Assembly: GCA_964403075.1 (NCBI GenBank)
Contig: CAYOEV010000002.1
Span: 80,224 to 144,223 of the forward strand
Direction of reading: 5' to 3'
Length of the DNA stretch: 64,000 nt
Origin: CAYOEV01 sp964403075
Lineage (GTDB): Bacteria; Bacteroidota; Bacteroidia; Cytophagales; Cyclobacteriaceae
The position numbers and the translations under genes are program-made. This document shows positions 1 to 8,631 of the stretch, in pieces. Numbering within the stretch: position 1 is the first letter of the stretch; every line of letters starts with the position of its first letter. The notes beneath the pieces are model-generated. The model did no database searches, was not told the DNA's origin, and saw nothing but the letters and a program-made list of their open reading frames with translations.

Positions 1-288
1 AAAAACATGGGCGCGCGAGCCACAATAATCCCGTATCAGCTCAAATGCGACAGAAGAAGCTGAGTTGCAGGCGATGAGTATCAATTTGCAGCGCTGCTTC
101 AGTAATATGTCCACCACCTTAATGGAATAGGCCTGAATCAAACTGGCAGATTTATCGCCATAAGGTAGGTGTGCCGTATCACCAAAATAGATGATCTGCT
201 CGTTGGGTAGCTGCTCCCTGACTGCCCGGGCAACTGTCAATCCACCTATACCACTATCGAAAATCCCAATCGGTTGTTCTGCCTCCAT
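1..288 (-). CDS. murI: Glutamate racemase, N-terminal part (cut by window edge)
   Basis: The first 96 codons read on the minus strand from an ATG at 288. Glutamate racemase converts L-glutamate to D-glutamate for peptidoglycan in the cytoplasm. The start of the protein shows the family signature FDSGIGGLT (residues 9-17), then GDTAHLPYG, and the first catalytic-cysteine segment in the form IACNSASS, where most racemases have CNTAS. The catalytic Cys is present; the second Cys segment lies outside the window. The gene is divergent from the FAD oxidoreductase at 340 with a 51 bp gap that must hold both promoters. Identification from motifs is secure. Confidence 0.93.
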   Translation of the reverse strand, partial: MEAEQPIGIFDSGIGGLTVARAVREQLPNEQIIYFGDTAHLPYGDKSASLIQAYSIKVVDILLKQRCKLILIACNSASSVAFELIRDYCGSRAHVF

Positions 289-339
289 ACCAAAAATCTG
301 GTAAAACTAGTTTTTATTTAAGGATCAAATTAGTGGGAT

Positions 340-1455
340 ATGTGGAGTGTATGGGAAAAAAGTAAGTTTTTTAAAGCCGACATCATCATTCTGGGTGCTG
401 GCCTCACCGGGCTTTCTGCAGCCGCCTCAATTAAGGAAAAAAATCCGGCCAAAGAAGTTCTGGTACTGGATCAGCATGTCATTCCCAAGGGCGCTAGCAC
501 ACGCAATGCGGGGTTTGCTTGCTTTGGCAGTCTGAGCGAGCTTTACAGCGACATGAAAAACATGGGTCCGTCCAACATGGCCGGGTTGGTAGAAAAAAGA
601 TGGAAGGGGCTACAAAAAACCCGAGAGCGATTGGGAGATGGCCAGATTGGGTTGGAAATGAAAAAAGGCTATGAGCTCTTTTTCTATGACGAAAAAGCAC
701 TTGGCAAGATGGATGAAATCAACCGACTATTGCAGCCCATATTTGACGATGTCGTATTCGAACCAGCCGATGACCTCATCGGGGACTTTGGATTTAGGAA
801 AACGAAGCACCTGGTGGTGAATCAATTCGAAGGCCAACTTGACACAGGTGCGCTCATGCGAAGCCTGTGGGGCTATTGTTCAGAGAAAGATGTACGCATC
901 CACACTGGCTGTGCCATCGAAAAGTTCGAGTCCTCAGACAGTGGTGTGGAATTGGTAAGTGATCACATGACTTTCCATTGCCGTCAGCTCATTATTTGTA
1001 CCAATGGATTCGTTTCGGAAATGCTCCCGAAATTAAAGGTGAAACCCGGTCGTGGGCTGGTGATGCATGTGGTACCAGAAAAAGGGGTGCCTTTCGAAGG
1101 CAGTTTTCACTATGAAGAGGGCTTTTACTATTTCCGGGATTATGGCAAAAAAGGCATGCTCTTTGGCGGCGGCCGCCAGGTGGATATGAAGGCCGAAGAA
1201 ACGACTAAATTCGGCATGAACATCAAAGTCTTCCTGCGTCTGGAAGATGAGTTAAAGCAGTACATTTTGCCTGACAATCCCTATAAGATCAAAAACAGAT
1301 GGTCAGGTATCATGGGTTTTGGCAAAAGCAAAGAGCCCATCGTCCAGGCAATTGATGCGCGCACCTTTGTCGGCGTAAGATTGGGCGGCATGGGCGTGGC
1401 TATCAGCAGCCTGGTAGGTGAACAACTGGCTGATTTGGTGCTGAATGCGGAATAG
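340..1455 (+). CDS. FAD-dependent oxidoreductase of the DAO family (glycine/D-amino-acid oxidase-like)
   Basis: A 371-residue soluble flavoenzyme. The Rossmann motif GAGLTG (residues 19-24) follows a short N-terminal strand, and the segment STRNAGFACFG around residues 53-63 is the FAD-contacting loop typical of the DAO group (glycine oxidase, gamma-glutamylputrescine oxidase, sarcosine oxidase). The C-terminal GVRLGGMGVAISS matches the second flavin-contact loop. Family members oxidise an amine or amino acid to the imine and pass electrons to oxygen or a quinone; the substrate cannot be read from the sequence. No signal peptide is seen. ATG 340 is the first start that leaves the nucleotide-binding strand complete. 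An NhaC antiporter follows after a short gap, which may or may not be functional coupling. Confidence 0.85.
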   Translation: MWSVWEKSKFFKADIIILGAGLTGLSAAASIKEKNPAKEVLVLDQHVIPKGASTRNAGFACFGSLSELYSDMKNMGPSNMAGLVEKRWKGLQKTRERLGDGQIGLEMKKGYELFFYDEKALGKMDEINRLLQPIFDDVVFEPADDLIGDFGFRKTKHLVVNQFEGQLDTGALMRSLWGYCSEKDVRIHTGCAIEKFESSDSGVELVSDHMTFHCRQLIICTNGFVSEMLPKLKVKPGRGLVMHVVPEKGVPFEGSFHYEEGFYYFRDYGKKGMLFGGGRQVDMKAEETTKFGMNIKVFLRLEDELKQYILPDNPYKIKNRWSGIMGFGKSKEPIVQAIDARTFVGVRLGGMGVAISSLVGEQLADLVLNAE

Positions 1456-1510
1456 GTTCGGCCCTAATGCATTATTTTCGTGACTGCCTGAAGCTTTCGT
1501 GAGGCTGCCT

Positions 1511-2998
1511 ATGACCCAAAACCCCAAACCTACCCTACTTCAATCACTCATTCCCATCGTTTTTCTTATCGTGATGCTTAGCATCAACGTGGGTTTGTTT
1601 GGAACCTATGCCCTGGACGGATCCAACCAGGTAATTTTAATTCTGGCGGGAGGGGTTACTGCGGTGGTAGGTATTTACATCGGATACACATGGACTGACG
1701 TGGAAAAGGGCATTGTAAAGACCATCAGTTCCGCCATGCCTTCCATATTAATTCTGTTTGTTATTGGCGCATTGGCTGGCACCTGGATGCTCAGTGGGAT
1801 TGTTCCGGCAATGATCTATTACGGGCTCAAAATATTAAATCCAACCATTTTTCTGTGCGCAGCCTGCATCATCTGTTCGGTTGTTTCCATTGCCACGGGC
1901 AGTTCCTGGACTACGGCCGCTACGGTGGGCATCGCACTCATAGGCATAGGAGGCACATTGGGTATTCCCGTCGGCTGGGTAGCCGGAGCCATACTATCCG
2001 GCGCTTACTTTGGAGATAAAATGTCGCCATTGTCCGATACCACCAATTTAGCTCCTGCCATGGCGGGCACGGATTTGTTTACGCACATCCGCTACATGTC
2101 CATCACCACCGTGCCCACCATAAGTATTTCCCTCCTTGTTTTCCTTGTATACGGCCTGGCCAATGGAGCAGATGGTACCATCGCTGAGAAAGCCGACATT
2201 CTTGCAGCGATCGGAAATACCTTTCACATCAGTGGCTGGCTTTTTATTGTACCTGGTACAGTGATTTTTATGATTGTAAGGAAAGTGCCTGCTGTCCCCG
2301 CTTTACTCATAGGGGCTATGTTGGGGGCTGTGTTTGCGCTTATATTTCAACCAGACCTGGTCAGGCAAGTAGGTAGCGAGGTGGGCGCCGATGGAAAATT
2401 ATTGGGCCCAATGTCCAGCGCCAGTAACTTCCAGTTGTACTTTTTGGGCACCATGCAATCGCTGTTCGGTGACATTCACTTTGATACTGGAATGACCAGC
2501 CTGGACGAGGCAGGGTTACTAGGCGCCTCCGGCATGGCCGGAATTGTAGGCACCGTATGGCTCATCATTGCCGCGATGGTATTTGGCGGTGCCATGGAAG
2601 GCACCAATATGTTAAAAAGGATCGCTTCAGCCATTTTAACCCTGGTAAAAAGCAACGGATCATTGATTTCCTCCACGGCAGGAACGTGCCTTTTCTTTAA
2701 CCTGACCGCCTCCGACCAGTACCTGGCCATCGTGGTACCTGGACGTATGTATGCCGACGTGTATAAGGAGAAAGGCCTGGCCCCGGAAAACCTGAGTCGT
2801 ACGCTGGAAGATTCGGGAACCGTTACCTCGGTGCTTGTCCCCTGGAATACTTGCGGAGCCTATCACGCCACTGTATTGGGCGTGGCCACCATGACCTACC
2901 TTCCCTACTGTATTTTTAACCTGGTGAGCCCATTGATGACCATATTCATAGGATATCTCGGATACAAAATTCGTCCGCTTGCTTTAAAGAAAAAGTAA
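1511..2998 (+). CDS. nhaC: Na+/H+ antiporter of the NhaC family
   Basis: A polytopic inner-membrane protein of about 495 residues with roughly a dozen hydrophobic segments. NhaC hallmarks are the SIATGSSWTTAATVG segment, the following GAYFGDKMSPLSDTTN segment, and a C-terminal repeat-like region with WNTCGAYH. Family members exchange cytoplasmic Na+ for protons, or malate plus proton for Na-lactate in the MleN branch, so the exact substrate is open. The frame also has a GTG at 1499, but ATG 1511 is a better start: it is preceded by GAGG with 6 bases of spacing, and the hydrophobic part starts soon after. The gene stands alone between the oxidoreductase and the convergent pgk. Confidence 0.9.
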   Translation: MTQNPKPTLLQSLIPIVFLIVMLSINVGLFGTYALDGSNQVILILAGGVTAVVGIYIGYTWTDVEKGIVKTISSAMPSILILFVIGALAGTWMLSGIVPAMIYYGLKILNPTIFLCAACIICSVVSIATGSSWTTAATVGIALIGIGGTLGIPVGWVAGAILSGAYFGDKMSPLSDTTNLAPAMAGTDLFTHIRYMSITTVPTISISLLVFLVYGLANGADGTIAEKADILAAIGNTFHISGWLFIVPGTVIFMIVRKVPAVPALLIGAMLGAVFALIFQPDLVRQVGSEVGADGKLLGPMSSASNFQLYFLGTMQSLFGDIHFDTGMTSLDEAGLLGASGMAGIVGTVWLIIAAMVFGGAMEGTNMLKRIASAILTLVKSNGSLISSTAGTCLFFNLTASDQYLAIVVPGRMYADVYKEKGLAPENLSRTLEDSGTVTSVLVPWNTCGAYHATVLGVATMTYLPYCIFNLVSPLMTIFIGYLGYKIRPLALKKK

Positions 2999-3082
2999 TC
3001 ATTGCGATGGCAGGAAGTGCAGGTTTGAAGGTCATGGCAAACCCGTGTGGCCAATTAGACAATCCCGTCCAAGCAGTTTTAT

Positions 3083-4270
3083 TCAAGGTTCCAGCGCCGC
3101 TACTCCTGGCAACGTTCTGCCTTCCATGTATTCCAATAACGCACCGCCTCCAGTAGAAACATAGCTCACGCGATCGCCGTAACCCAATTGGTTCACCGCC
3201 GCAGCTGAATCGCCACCCCCTACCAATGAAAATGCTCCCCGTTCCGTGGCTGCCACAACTGCTTTGGCCACTTCCTGGGTACCCCCGGCAAAGTTTGACA
3301 TCTCAAAAACACCCATGGGTCCATTCCATAAAATGGTCTTCGACGTCTCGATCACTTTACGGAAAACGACCCTGGCCTCCCGGCCTATGTCCAATCCCAT
3401 CCAGCCATCCGGAATGTCGTGGTTGTCGGCATCTTTAAATTTGGCATCATTGGAAAAACCATCTGCAATGACCGAATCTTTAGGCAGATGCAGCTCTACA
3501 CCTTTTTCCTTGGCCTTTTGGACGAGTACTTTCGCAAGCCCTAACTTATCTTCCTCCACAAGGGAACTGCCTATTTTTCCACCGAGTGCTTTAAAAAAAG
3601 TAAAAGACATGCCCCCGCCAATAATCAGGTGATCTACCTTGTCCAACAAGCGCTCGATGATTAAGAGCTTATCTGAAATTTTCGCTCCGCCCATAATGGC
3701 TGTAAAAGGACGATCGGGTAACTCCAGCACCCTCCTGGCATTTTCCAGCTCTTGCGACATCACATACCCGCAAGCCCTGGTTTCAAAAAATTGTGCCACA
3801 ACTGTGGTGCTGGCATGCGCCCGGTGAGCGGTGCCAAAAGCATCATTTACATAGACCTCTCCCAATTGGGCAAGCCGCCTGGCGTAGATCTCGTCGCCCT
3901 CCGTCTCCTCCTTGTGAAAACGTACGTTTTCTAATAATAATACCTCTCCCGCTTGCAACAACTCCGCAGCTTTTTCTGCCTCCTCACCCACGGAGGCGGC
4001 CACAAACTTAACTTCCAGGCCGAGCAGTTTGCTTAACGCGGGCTGCACATGCCTTAAAGAAAATTTGTCTTCAGGACCCGATTTTGGACGGCCAAGGTGG
4101 CTCAGCAAAATGGCACTTCCGCCTTCCTGTATAATCTTTTGTATGGTCGGAACAGCCGCTTTCAAACGAGTCTGATCGGTCACTTCAAAATTTGCATTCA
4201 AGGGAACGTTGAAGTCTACCCTAACGAGTACTTTTTTTTCGCTGAGTTCGATGTCATCTATGGTGTGCAT
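3083..4270 (-). CDS. pgk: Phosphoglycerate kinase
   Basis: A 395-residue cytosolic glycolytic enzyme that transfers the acyl phosphate of 1,3-bisphosphoglycerate to ADP. It shows the N-terminal RVDFNVPL strand, the LLSHLGRPK substrate loop, the ENVRFHKEE segment, the hinge-region GGAKISDK, the nucleotide-site GPMGVFE and the C-terminal GGGDSAAAV and TGGGALLE segments. Length is normal for bacteria. The gene lies 47 bp downstream of the TsaC/Sua5 gene on the same strand and may be cotranscribed with it. No clear terminator is visible in the 84 bp separating its stop from the convergent nhaC. Confidence 0.97.
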   Translation of the reverse strand: MHTIDDIELSEKKVLVRVDFNVPLNANFEVTDQTRLKAAVPTIQKIIQEGGSAILLSHLGRPKSGPEDKFSLRHVQPALSKLLGLEVKFVAASVGEEAEKAAELLQAGEVLLLENVRFHKEETEGDEIYARRLAQLGEVYVNDAFGTAHRAHASTTVVAQFFETRACGYVMSQELENARRVLELPDRPFTAIMGGAKISDKLLIIERLLDKVDHLIIGGGMSFTFFKALGGKIGSSLVEEDKLGLAKVLVQKAKEKGVELHLPKDSVIADGFSNDAKFKDADNHDIPDGWMGLDIGREARVVFRKVIETSKTILWNGPMGVFEMSNFAGGTQEVAKAVVAATERGAFSLVGGGDSAAAVNQLGYGDRVSYVSTGGGALLEYMEGRTLPGVAALEP

Positions 4271-4317
4271 GGTAATTGCTTTTTACGAAAGTCTACGCAA
4301 ATCTTCGTAATTCCAAA

Positions 4318-5271
4318 TTAGCCGGCCGAGGCCCGTCGCAACCTGTCGTTGATGGCTCTGCCCAAGCCGCGATCCGGCATTTCTTCAGCTAAAATGAGTG
4401 ACACCCCCGCCTTTCTTAACCGGCGCAATGCACCAAACAAATTCTGGGCTGCCTCAGATAAATTTCCTGTAGGGGACAACACTTCCTGAAACGGGTGATC
4501 AGGGGCAGTAGGTTGAAGACTTAACAAGGCATAGTTTTCCCCTTCATGACGATGTCTCAATTTCTGTAAGTCGCCCAGTTCCAGGGGAATGCCCGGGGAA
4601 TAATGACTTTTCAGTTGGCCAGGCGCTGCCGGATTAGAACTTTGATTGAGCAACATATGCACTTTACCGACCACTTGCTCCAATGCCTCGAGGGGCACAC
4701 CCCCCAGACGATATACTACTGGCCTGCTCCCTTCATAGCCCACAATTGTGCTCTCCAAACCGACGGTAGCAGGCCCTCCATCTAATACGTAATCTACCTG
4801 GTCGGTCAACTGATCTGCCACATGCGCAGCAGTGGTAGGTGAAACGAACCCAAAGGGATTGGCGCTGGGAGCGGCCAAGGGAAAATCCAATTGTTGCAAC
4901 AATGCCAGCGCCAAAGGATGCCGGGGCATGCGCACAGCCACCTTTGCCAAACCAGCGGTACACAGGTCTGGAATGATGTCCTGTTTGGGCAGCAATAAGG
5001 TGAGTGGACCTGGCCAAAAATTTTTAATGAGGTCCAATGCCCACGTTGGTACCTCGCGTACATAGTCCGTCAGCACGTCAGCATGGGCAACATGCACGAT
5101 TAGTGGATCAAATCTGGGTCTCTGCTTGGTCTCAAATACTTTCACCAGCGCGGATTGTCGCAGGGCATTGGCTGCCAGTCCGTACACCGTTTCTGTCGGA
5201 ATGGCGACCAACTGATCATGGCGCAAAAGTTTTGCCGCATACTCCACATCCTTGCCGATCTTCATGGCCAT
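4318..5271 (-). CDS. L-threonylcarbamoyladenylate synthase (TsaC/Sua5 long form)
   Basis: A 317-residue protein with an N-terminal YrdC domain (roughly residues 12-200) and a C-terminal Sua5 domain. It makes threonylcarbamoyl-AMP from Thr, bicarbonate and ATP, the first step of t6A modification at position 37 of ANN-decoding tRNAs. Visible motifs are VAIPTETVYGLAANA near the N-terminus, KQRPRFDPL, LAAPSANPFGFVSPT and GLESTIV, and in the Sua5 part PGQLKSHYSP, which closes the active site. A start at the third codon (5265) is equally possible. It is the upstream gene of a probable two-gene unit with pgk. Confidence 0.93.
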   Translation of the reverse strand: MAMKIGKDVEYAAKLLRHDQLVAIPTETVYGLAANALRQSALVKVFETKQRPRFDPLIVHVAHADVLTDYVREVPTWALDLIKNFWPGPLTLLLPKQDIIPDLCTAGLAKVAVRMPRHPLALALLQQLDFPLAAPSANPFGFVSPTTAAHVADQLTDQVDYVLDGGPATVGLESTIVGYEGSRPVVYRLGGVPLEALEQVVGKVHMLLNQSSNPAAPGQLKSHYSPGIPLELGDLQKLRHRHEGENYALLSLQPTAPDHPFQEVLSPTGNLSEAAQNLFGALRRLRKAGVSLILAEEMPDRGLGRAINDRLRRASAG

Positions 5272-5318
5272 AAAATTGTAATAATTTTTAATTTTACACC
5301 CAATCCAATTTCATCACC

Positions 5319-5477
5319 ATGACGAAGAAAAATAAAAGCCTTCTCCGTACCATTTCCGTGGTGCTCGTTTTAATTCTGGTATTGTTTCAATTGGAACTGA
5401 TCCCGTTTTTCGGCGGTGCAGATAAATTCTGGCCTCTGGTTCTGGCTTATTCGCTGCTGCTCGCTACACTCAAGTGA
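5319..5477 (+). CDS. Small hydrophobic membrane peptide, 52 residues
   Basis: ATG 5319 opens a 52-codon frame ending in TGA at 5475-5477, two bases before the stop of the convergent 5480-8263 gene. The peptide begins with a basic head (MTKKNKSLLR), then a hydrophobic stretch rich in V, L and I, a short polar turn with FFGGADKFW, and a second hydrophobic stretch ending in LATLK. Two short membrane helices with the N-terminus inside fit this pattern. It lies on the opposite strand from both neighbours and has its own 47 bp gap to the divergent TsaC/Sua5 gene. I do not recognise a family. Length, composition and the clean fit between genes argue that it is real. Confidence 0.6.
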   Translation: MTKKNKSLLRTISVVLVLILVLFQLELIPFFGGADKFWPLVLAYSLLLATLK

Positions 5478-5479
5478 GC

Positions 5480-8263
5480 TTAGCGGTTGACCAAAATTTT
5501 ACCAGTCAATTTTTGTCTATCGTAAACAATTCGATAAAAATACAAACCATTATCCACGGGATAGCCCGCGGTATTGCTACCATCCCAAGTAAGGGTATTG
5601 TCGCCGGCGAATTGCGGGCCTAAAAAAAGATTTTTTACTGTATTGCCCTCACTATCGAAAATGTCGACACGCACAAAGTCTGTCTCAGGCACAGAGTATT
5701 GTATACTTGTGAGTTGCTTCAAAGGATTGGGAAACACACTCACCACCGCAAGCGCAGCATCTGAAGCAGGTTTTCGGATAGTTTTGAAACCCTCTACAGT
5801 GGTTTTGTATACCCCGTTGCCATGTGTGGCTACCACCAGTCGTCCATCCCGGGGGCGATAGTCCATCATACGCACTACAGAACTCCCTATTTTATCTGGA
5901 CTTTCCCGTGCCCACCGAGTCAGGAACAAATCGAGCGTATCGGTGCTAAAAAGACCAACGGAAGTCCCTACGAAATACCTTTTACCCCCATTGGCCATGG
6001 GTACTATTTCTGCCCAGCGCAAACTGGGACCATCACCGGTGCCATCGGTATTTTCCTCAAGATCGCCTGCCACCCGTACGAAATTCACGCCACCATCTAA
6101 GGAGTGAAAGAGTGAGACGATACCATAATTGGATAGAACCACCATGACTTCATCCGGATTTTCCGGATTGGAAGCAATGCAAGAGATGTAGGCGAAGTCC
6201 GGCAGGTCTGATTGACCCAACCGAAAAGCAGCGGAAGATGGCGAGCTGGAGGGGTCGTCTAACCGAAAAAATTCCCCAGCCGACGTGCCAAAATACAATC
6301 GCTCCCCCTTGGCTGTTGCTTCCAGGGCTGTGATGGAGAAATCCGTTTCTGGCGTGTTCAGCAACTCCCAATTCACGAGGGTCGGGTCGTTGGATCCCGT
6401 AGGAATTTGCGCAAGGTTGCTGTTGCGCCATAAACGACTGCCACCAGCGAAGTACATGACGTTGTTATTGGACGGATCCAACACATAAGGGGTAATAAAA
6501 AGATTAGAACCCCCAGCTGTGCCCGTGTCCGGATCCACACGGGTAAAGCTCGTGAGTTCCTGTGCCTCGTTGTAAGTAAACCTAAAAGTTTGTCCCCGCT
6601 GTGTAGAGTGATAGCGATACAAATCCTGGTCAGTGAACGCCGCAAAACCCCCATCACCACTTAGCGCTTCAATCCAGGGCGAAGCAGACTCAGGACTAAT
6701 AGTAAAATGCGTCCCATTATCCTGTAACCCACCGACAATAAAATCTGTGCTGACATCCTTGGGCAACGCCACCGTGTAAAATTGAGTGGTTATGTAGCCG
6801 TTATTCAAATCTCGCCAGGTAACGGAATCCGCCGATTGGTAATTGGTGCTGGACCATACGCCACCGTCATTGAATGACAAGACCTCTGCGCGCGATGCTG
6901 GAAATAACAATTCATGCTGGTCGGGATGATGGTTTTCATACAAAGAAAAATCATCCGCAGGATTGTATCCACCAATCCAGGCAATCTTGTCACGTGTCTG
7001 GAATCCATCCGAAGAACGCCAAAGGTTTCTCCCACCCAGATACACAATGTTTGTATCATCGGGATCGATTTTAACCAACATGTTGTAGTTGGTCTGGGTA
7101 CTGTAGTCGCCCAGATTACCACCAAAAGCAGGTAGATTTTCGGACAGGTCTTCCCAGAAGCCTTCTGGCTCTCCGTCCATTTTCACTCCAGTAATTTGTA
7201 ATCGAAACAACTTGCTAATGCCCTGAATGGCGCTTAAAAAATAGGCGGTATTACCCCTTGCATCAATTACTGTTCTCCCAAAACCTGATATCGATAAACT
7301 GGGTGGGGTAATTTTGAACCAGCTATCCCCATCTGCCGAAAAGTAATAACCCTTGTCTTCAGACAATACCTGCAGATTTGGTGTCTCACCACTTAGTGCT
7401 GCGTAATAATAGCCCTGGTCTTTCTCTATGAAAATGGCAGAATATCGAGATACCAGGGTGTCGTTTATGTCCAATGGTTCGGGTAGGTCAAAAAGCTTTT
7501 TACCAAGAACCTGTTCCCAGCTGGTGCCACCGTCCTTAGAAACAACCAATCCGCCATAAACTGCGGCGTAAATCTCATCCATTCCCAACTTCTCTGATGT
7601 TGCCAACCCATGTACATATTGAAAAGCACTATTGAAGGTGGTAGGTGTGGTGGCTGTAGCCGGCAGTGACTCCCAAGAGTCTCCATTATCCGTGGATTTG
7701 TAAATGCCATTGCCACGAAAAGGTACAATACCGGTGACGCTTGCTGAGTTACCCCTCAATTCACCTGTGCCATAGTACCAGGTATTTGTATTGCCTTCGC
7801 GGGTATCCTGAGCCAAAGCGGTAATGCTGTTTCTGGACAATGGATCCGTAGTTCGCGCCCAATTGAGCCCCCCATCCAGGCTTTTCCAAAGTCCACCAGA
7901 AACACCTGCAGCCATGATGATCTGATCATTTTTTAGATCCAGGGCCGCAGCCCGAGTTCTGCCACCAACGTTTCTAGGTCCTGCAAACTGCCAGTTGAGG
8001 CTCAACTGTCTAAAATTGGTTGGGTGCACCAGATGTGTGCGTAGAAAATTCAGTTCCTTTTGTCGGATGCCATCAGGAATTTTTCCCGTCACTGGGTCCA
8101 CCAGTTGTTGGACTTCAAATACCCACCTGCTATTGGGGTCTTCCTCGCTTACCTGAAAGTCGTACCCTTTCTGAGGCACGCGCACGGACAACTCTTTGGA
8201 TTCTGGCGAAACTGGACCCAATCCTATTGCCAACAACCACAACCACACCTCCAACCGTTTCAT
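5480..8263 (-). CDS. Secreted BNR/sortilin-type beta-propeller protein with T9SS type A sorting domain
   Basis: A 927-residue exported protein. A signal peptide of about 20 residues is followed by beta-propeller repeats with Asp-box motifs of the S-x-D-x-G-x-x-W type (SLDGGLNW, STDNGDSWE, SKDGGTSWE, SADGDSWF). From about residue 840 a C-terminal domain starts with VFPNPLKQ and contains NGLYFYRI and GKILVNR, the type IX secretion type A signal with a FlgD-like Ig fold. The protein should cross the outer membrane through the T9SS and be cleaved or anchored at the surface. Such proteins are often called glycosyl hydrolases, but Asp-boxes are structural and I see no catalytic set. It is the last gene of a three-gene unit with 8279 and 8632. 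Confidence 0.88.
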   Translation of the reverse strand: MKRLEVWLWLLAIGLGPVSPESKELSVRVPQKGYDFQVSEEDPNSRWVFEVQQLVDPVTGKIPDGIRQKELNFLRTHLVHPTNFRQLSLNWQFAGPRNVGGRTRAAALDLKNDQIIMAAGVSGGLWKSLDGGLNWARTTDPLSRNSITALAQDTREGNTNTWYYGTGELRGNSASVTGIVPFRGNGIYKSTDNGDSWESLPATATTPTTFNSAFQYVHGLATSEKLGMDEIYAAVYGGLVVSKDGGTSWEQVLGKKLFDLPEPLDINDTLVSRYSAIFIEKDQGYYYAALSGETPNLQVLSEDKGYYFSADGDSWFKITPPSLSISGFGRTVIDARGNTAYFLSAIQGISKLFRLQITGVKMDGEPEGFWEDLSENLPAFGGNLGDYSTQTNYNMLVKIDPDDTNIVYLGGRNLWRSSDGFQTRDKIAWIGGYNPADDFSLYENHHPDQHELLFPASRAEVLSFNDGGVWSSTNYQSADSVTWRDLNNGYITTQFYTVALPKDVSTDFIVGGLQDNGTHFTISPESASPWIEALSGDGGFAAFTDQDLYRYHSTQRGQTFRFTYNEAQELTSFTRVDPDTGTAGGSNLFITPYVLDPSNNNVMYFAGGSRLWRNSNLAQIPTGSNDPTLVNWELLNTPETDFSITALEATAKGERLYFGTSAGEFFRLDDPSSSPSSAAFRLGQSDLPDFAYISCIASNPENPDEVMVVLSNYGIVSLFHSLDGGVNFVRVAGDLEENTDGTGDGPSLRWAEIVPMANGGKRYFVGTSVGLFSTDTLDLFLTRWARESPDKIGSSVVRMMDYRPRDGRLVVATHGNGVYKTTVEGFKTIRKPASDAALAVVSVFPNPLKQLTSIQYSVPETDFVRVDIFDSEGNTVKNLFLGPQFAGDNTLTWDGSNTAGYPVDNGLYFYRIVYDRQKLTGKILVNR

Positions 8264-8278
8264 CTATCGTATCTCCGT

Positions 8279-8629
8279 CTACTGTATTACTGTATTCACC
8301 AGATTGGTTTTCCACCTTTGAAGCTGTGCCGTACGCACCCCTTCACCATCGTTGCTCATGTCATTCTTGCGTGCCTCCAACCAATAAGAAATGGTATCCA
8401 GTTTTCGGAACGTTACCTGACCTCGTAGATTGGTGGTATCCCTGCCCACGGGCTGCACGCTTTTTCTATAATCATCATCTGTTTGGTAGATACTTACCAC
8501 CGCACCGTCCACGACATTTCCAAGACGATCGATCACAGTCACCTTCAGTTTAGTACTGAACTGGGCTTTGGGTGTCACCTGAGCAGTGAGACTCACCATC
8601 AATAATATCAATACAAGGATGTACTTCAT
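8279..8629 (-). CDS. Small exported carboxypeptidase-regulatory-like (beta-sandwich) protein
   Basis: A 116-residue protein with a hydrophobic N-terminal signal sequence (about residues 1-18, ending near LTAQ). The remainder reads as one Ig-like beta-sandwich: KVTVIDRLGNVVDGAVVSIY, then a strand after NLRGQVTFRKL and a Tyr-Trp strand, the pattern of carboxypeptidase-regulatory-like domains. It sits between the two T9SS cargo genes, 2 bp after the larger one and 15 bp before the smaller one, so it is almost certainly cotranscribed and may assist or accompany them at the envelope. It has no T9SS sorting domain of its own and would stay in the periplasm unless another signal applies. Confidence 0.75.
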   Translation of the reverse strand: MKYILVLILLMVSLTAQVTPKAQFSTKLKVTVIDRLGNVVDGAVVSIYQTDDDYRKSVQPVGRDTTNLRGQVTFRKLDTISYWLEARKNDMSNDGEGVRTAQLQRWKTNLVNTVIQ

Positions 8630-8631
8630 AT

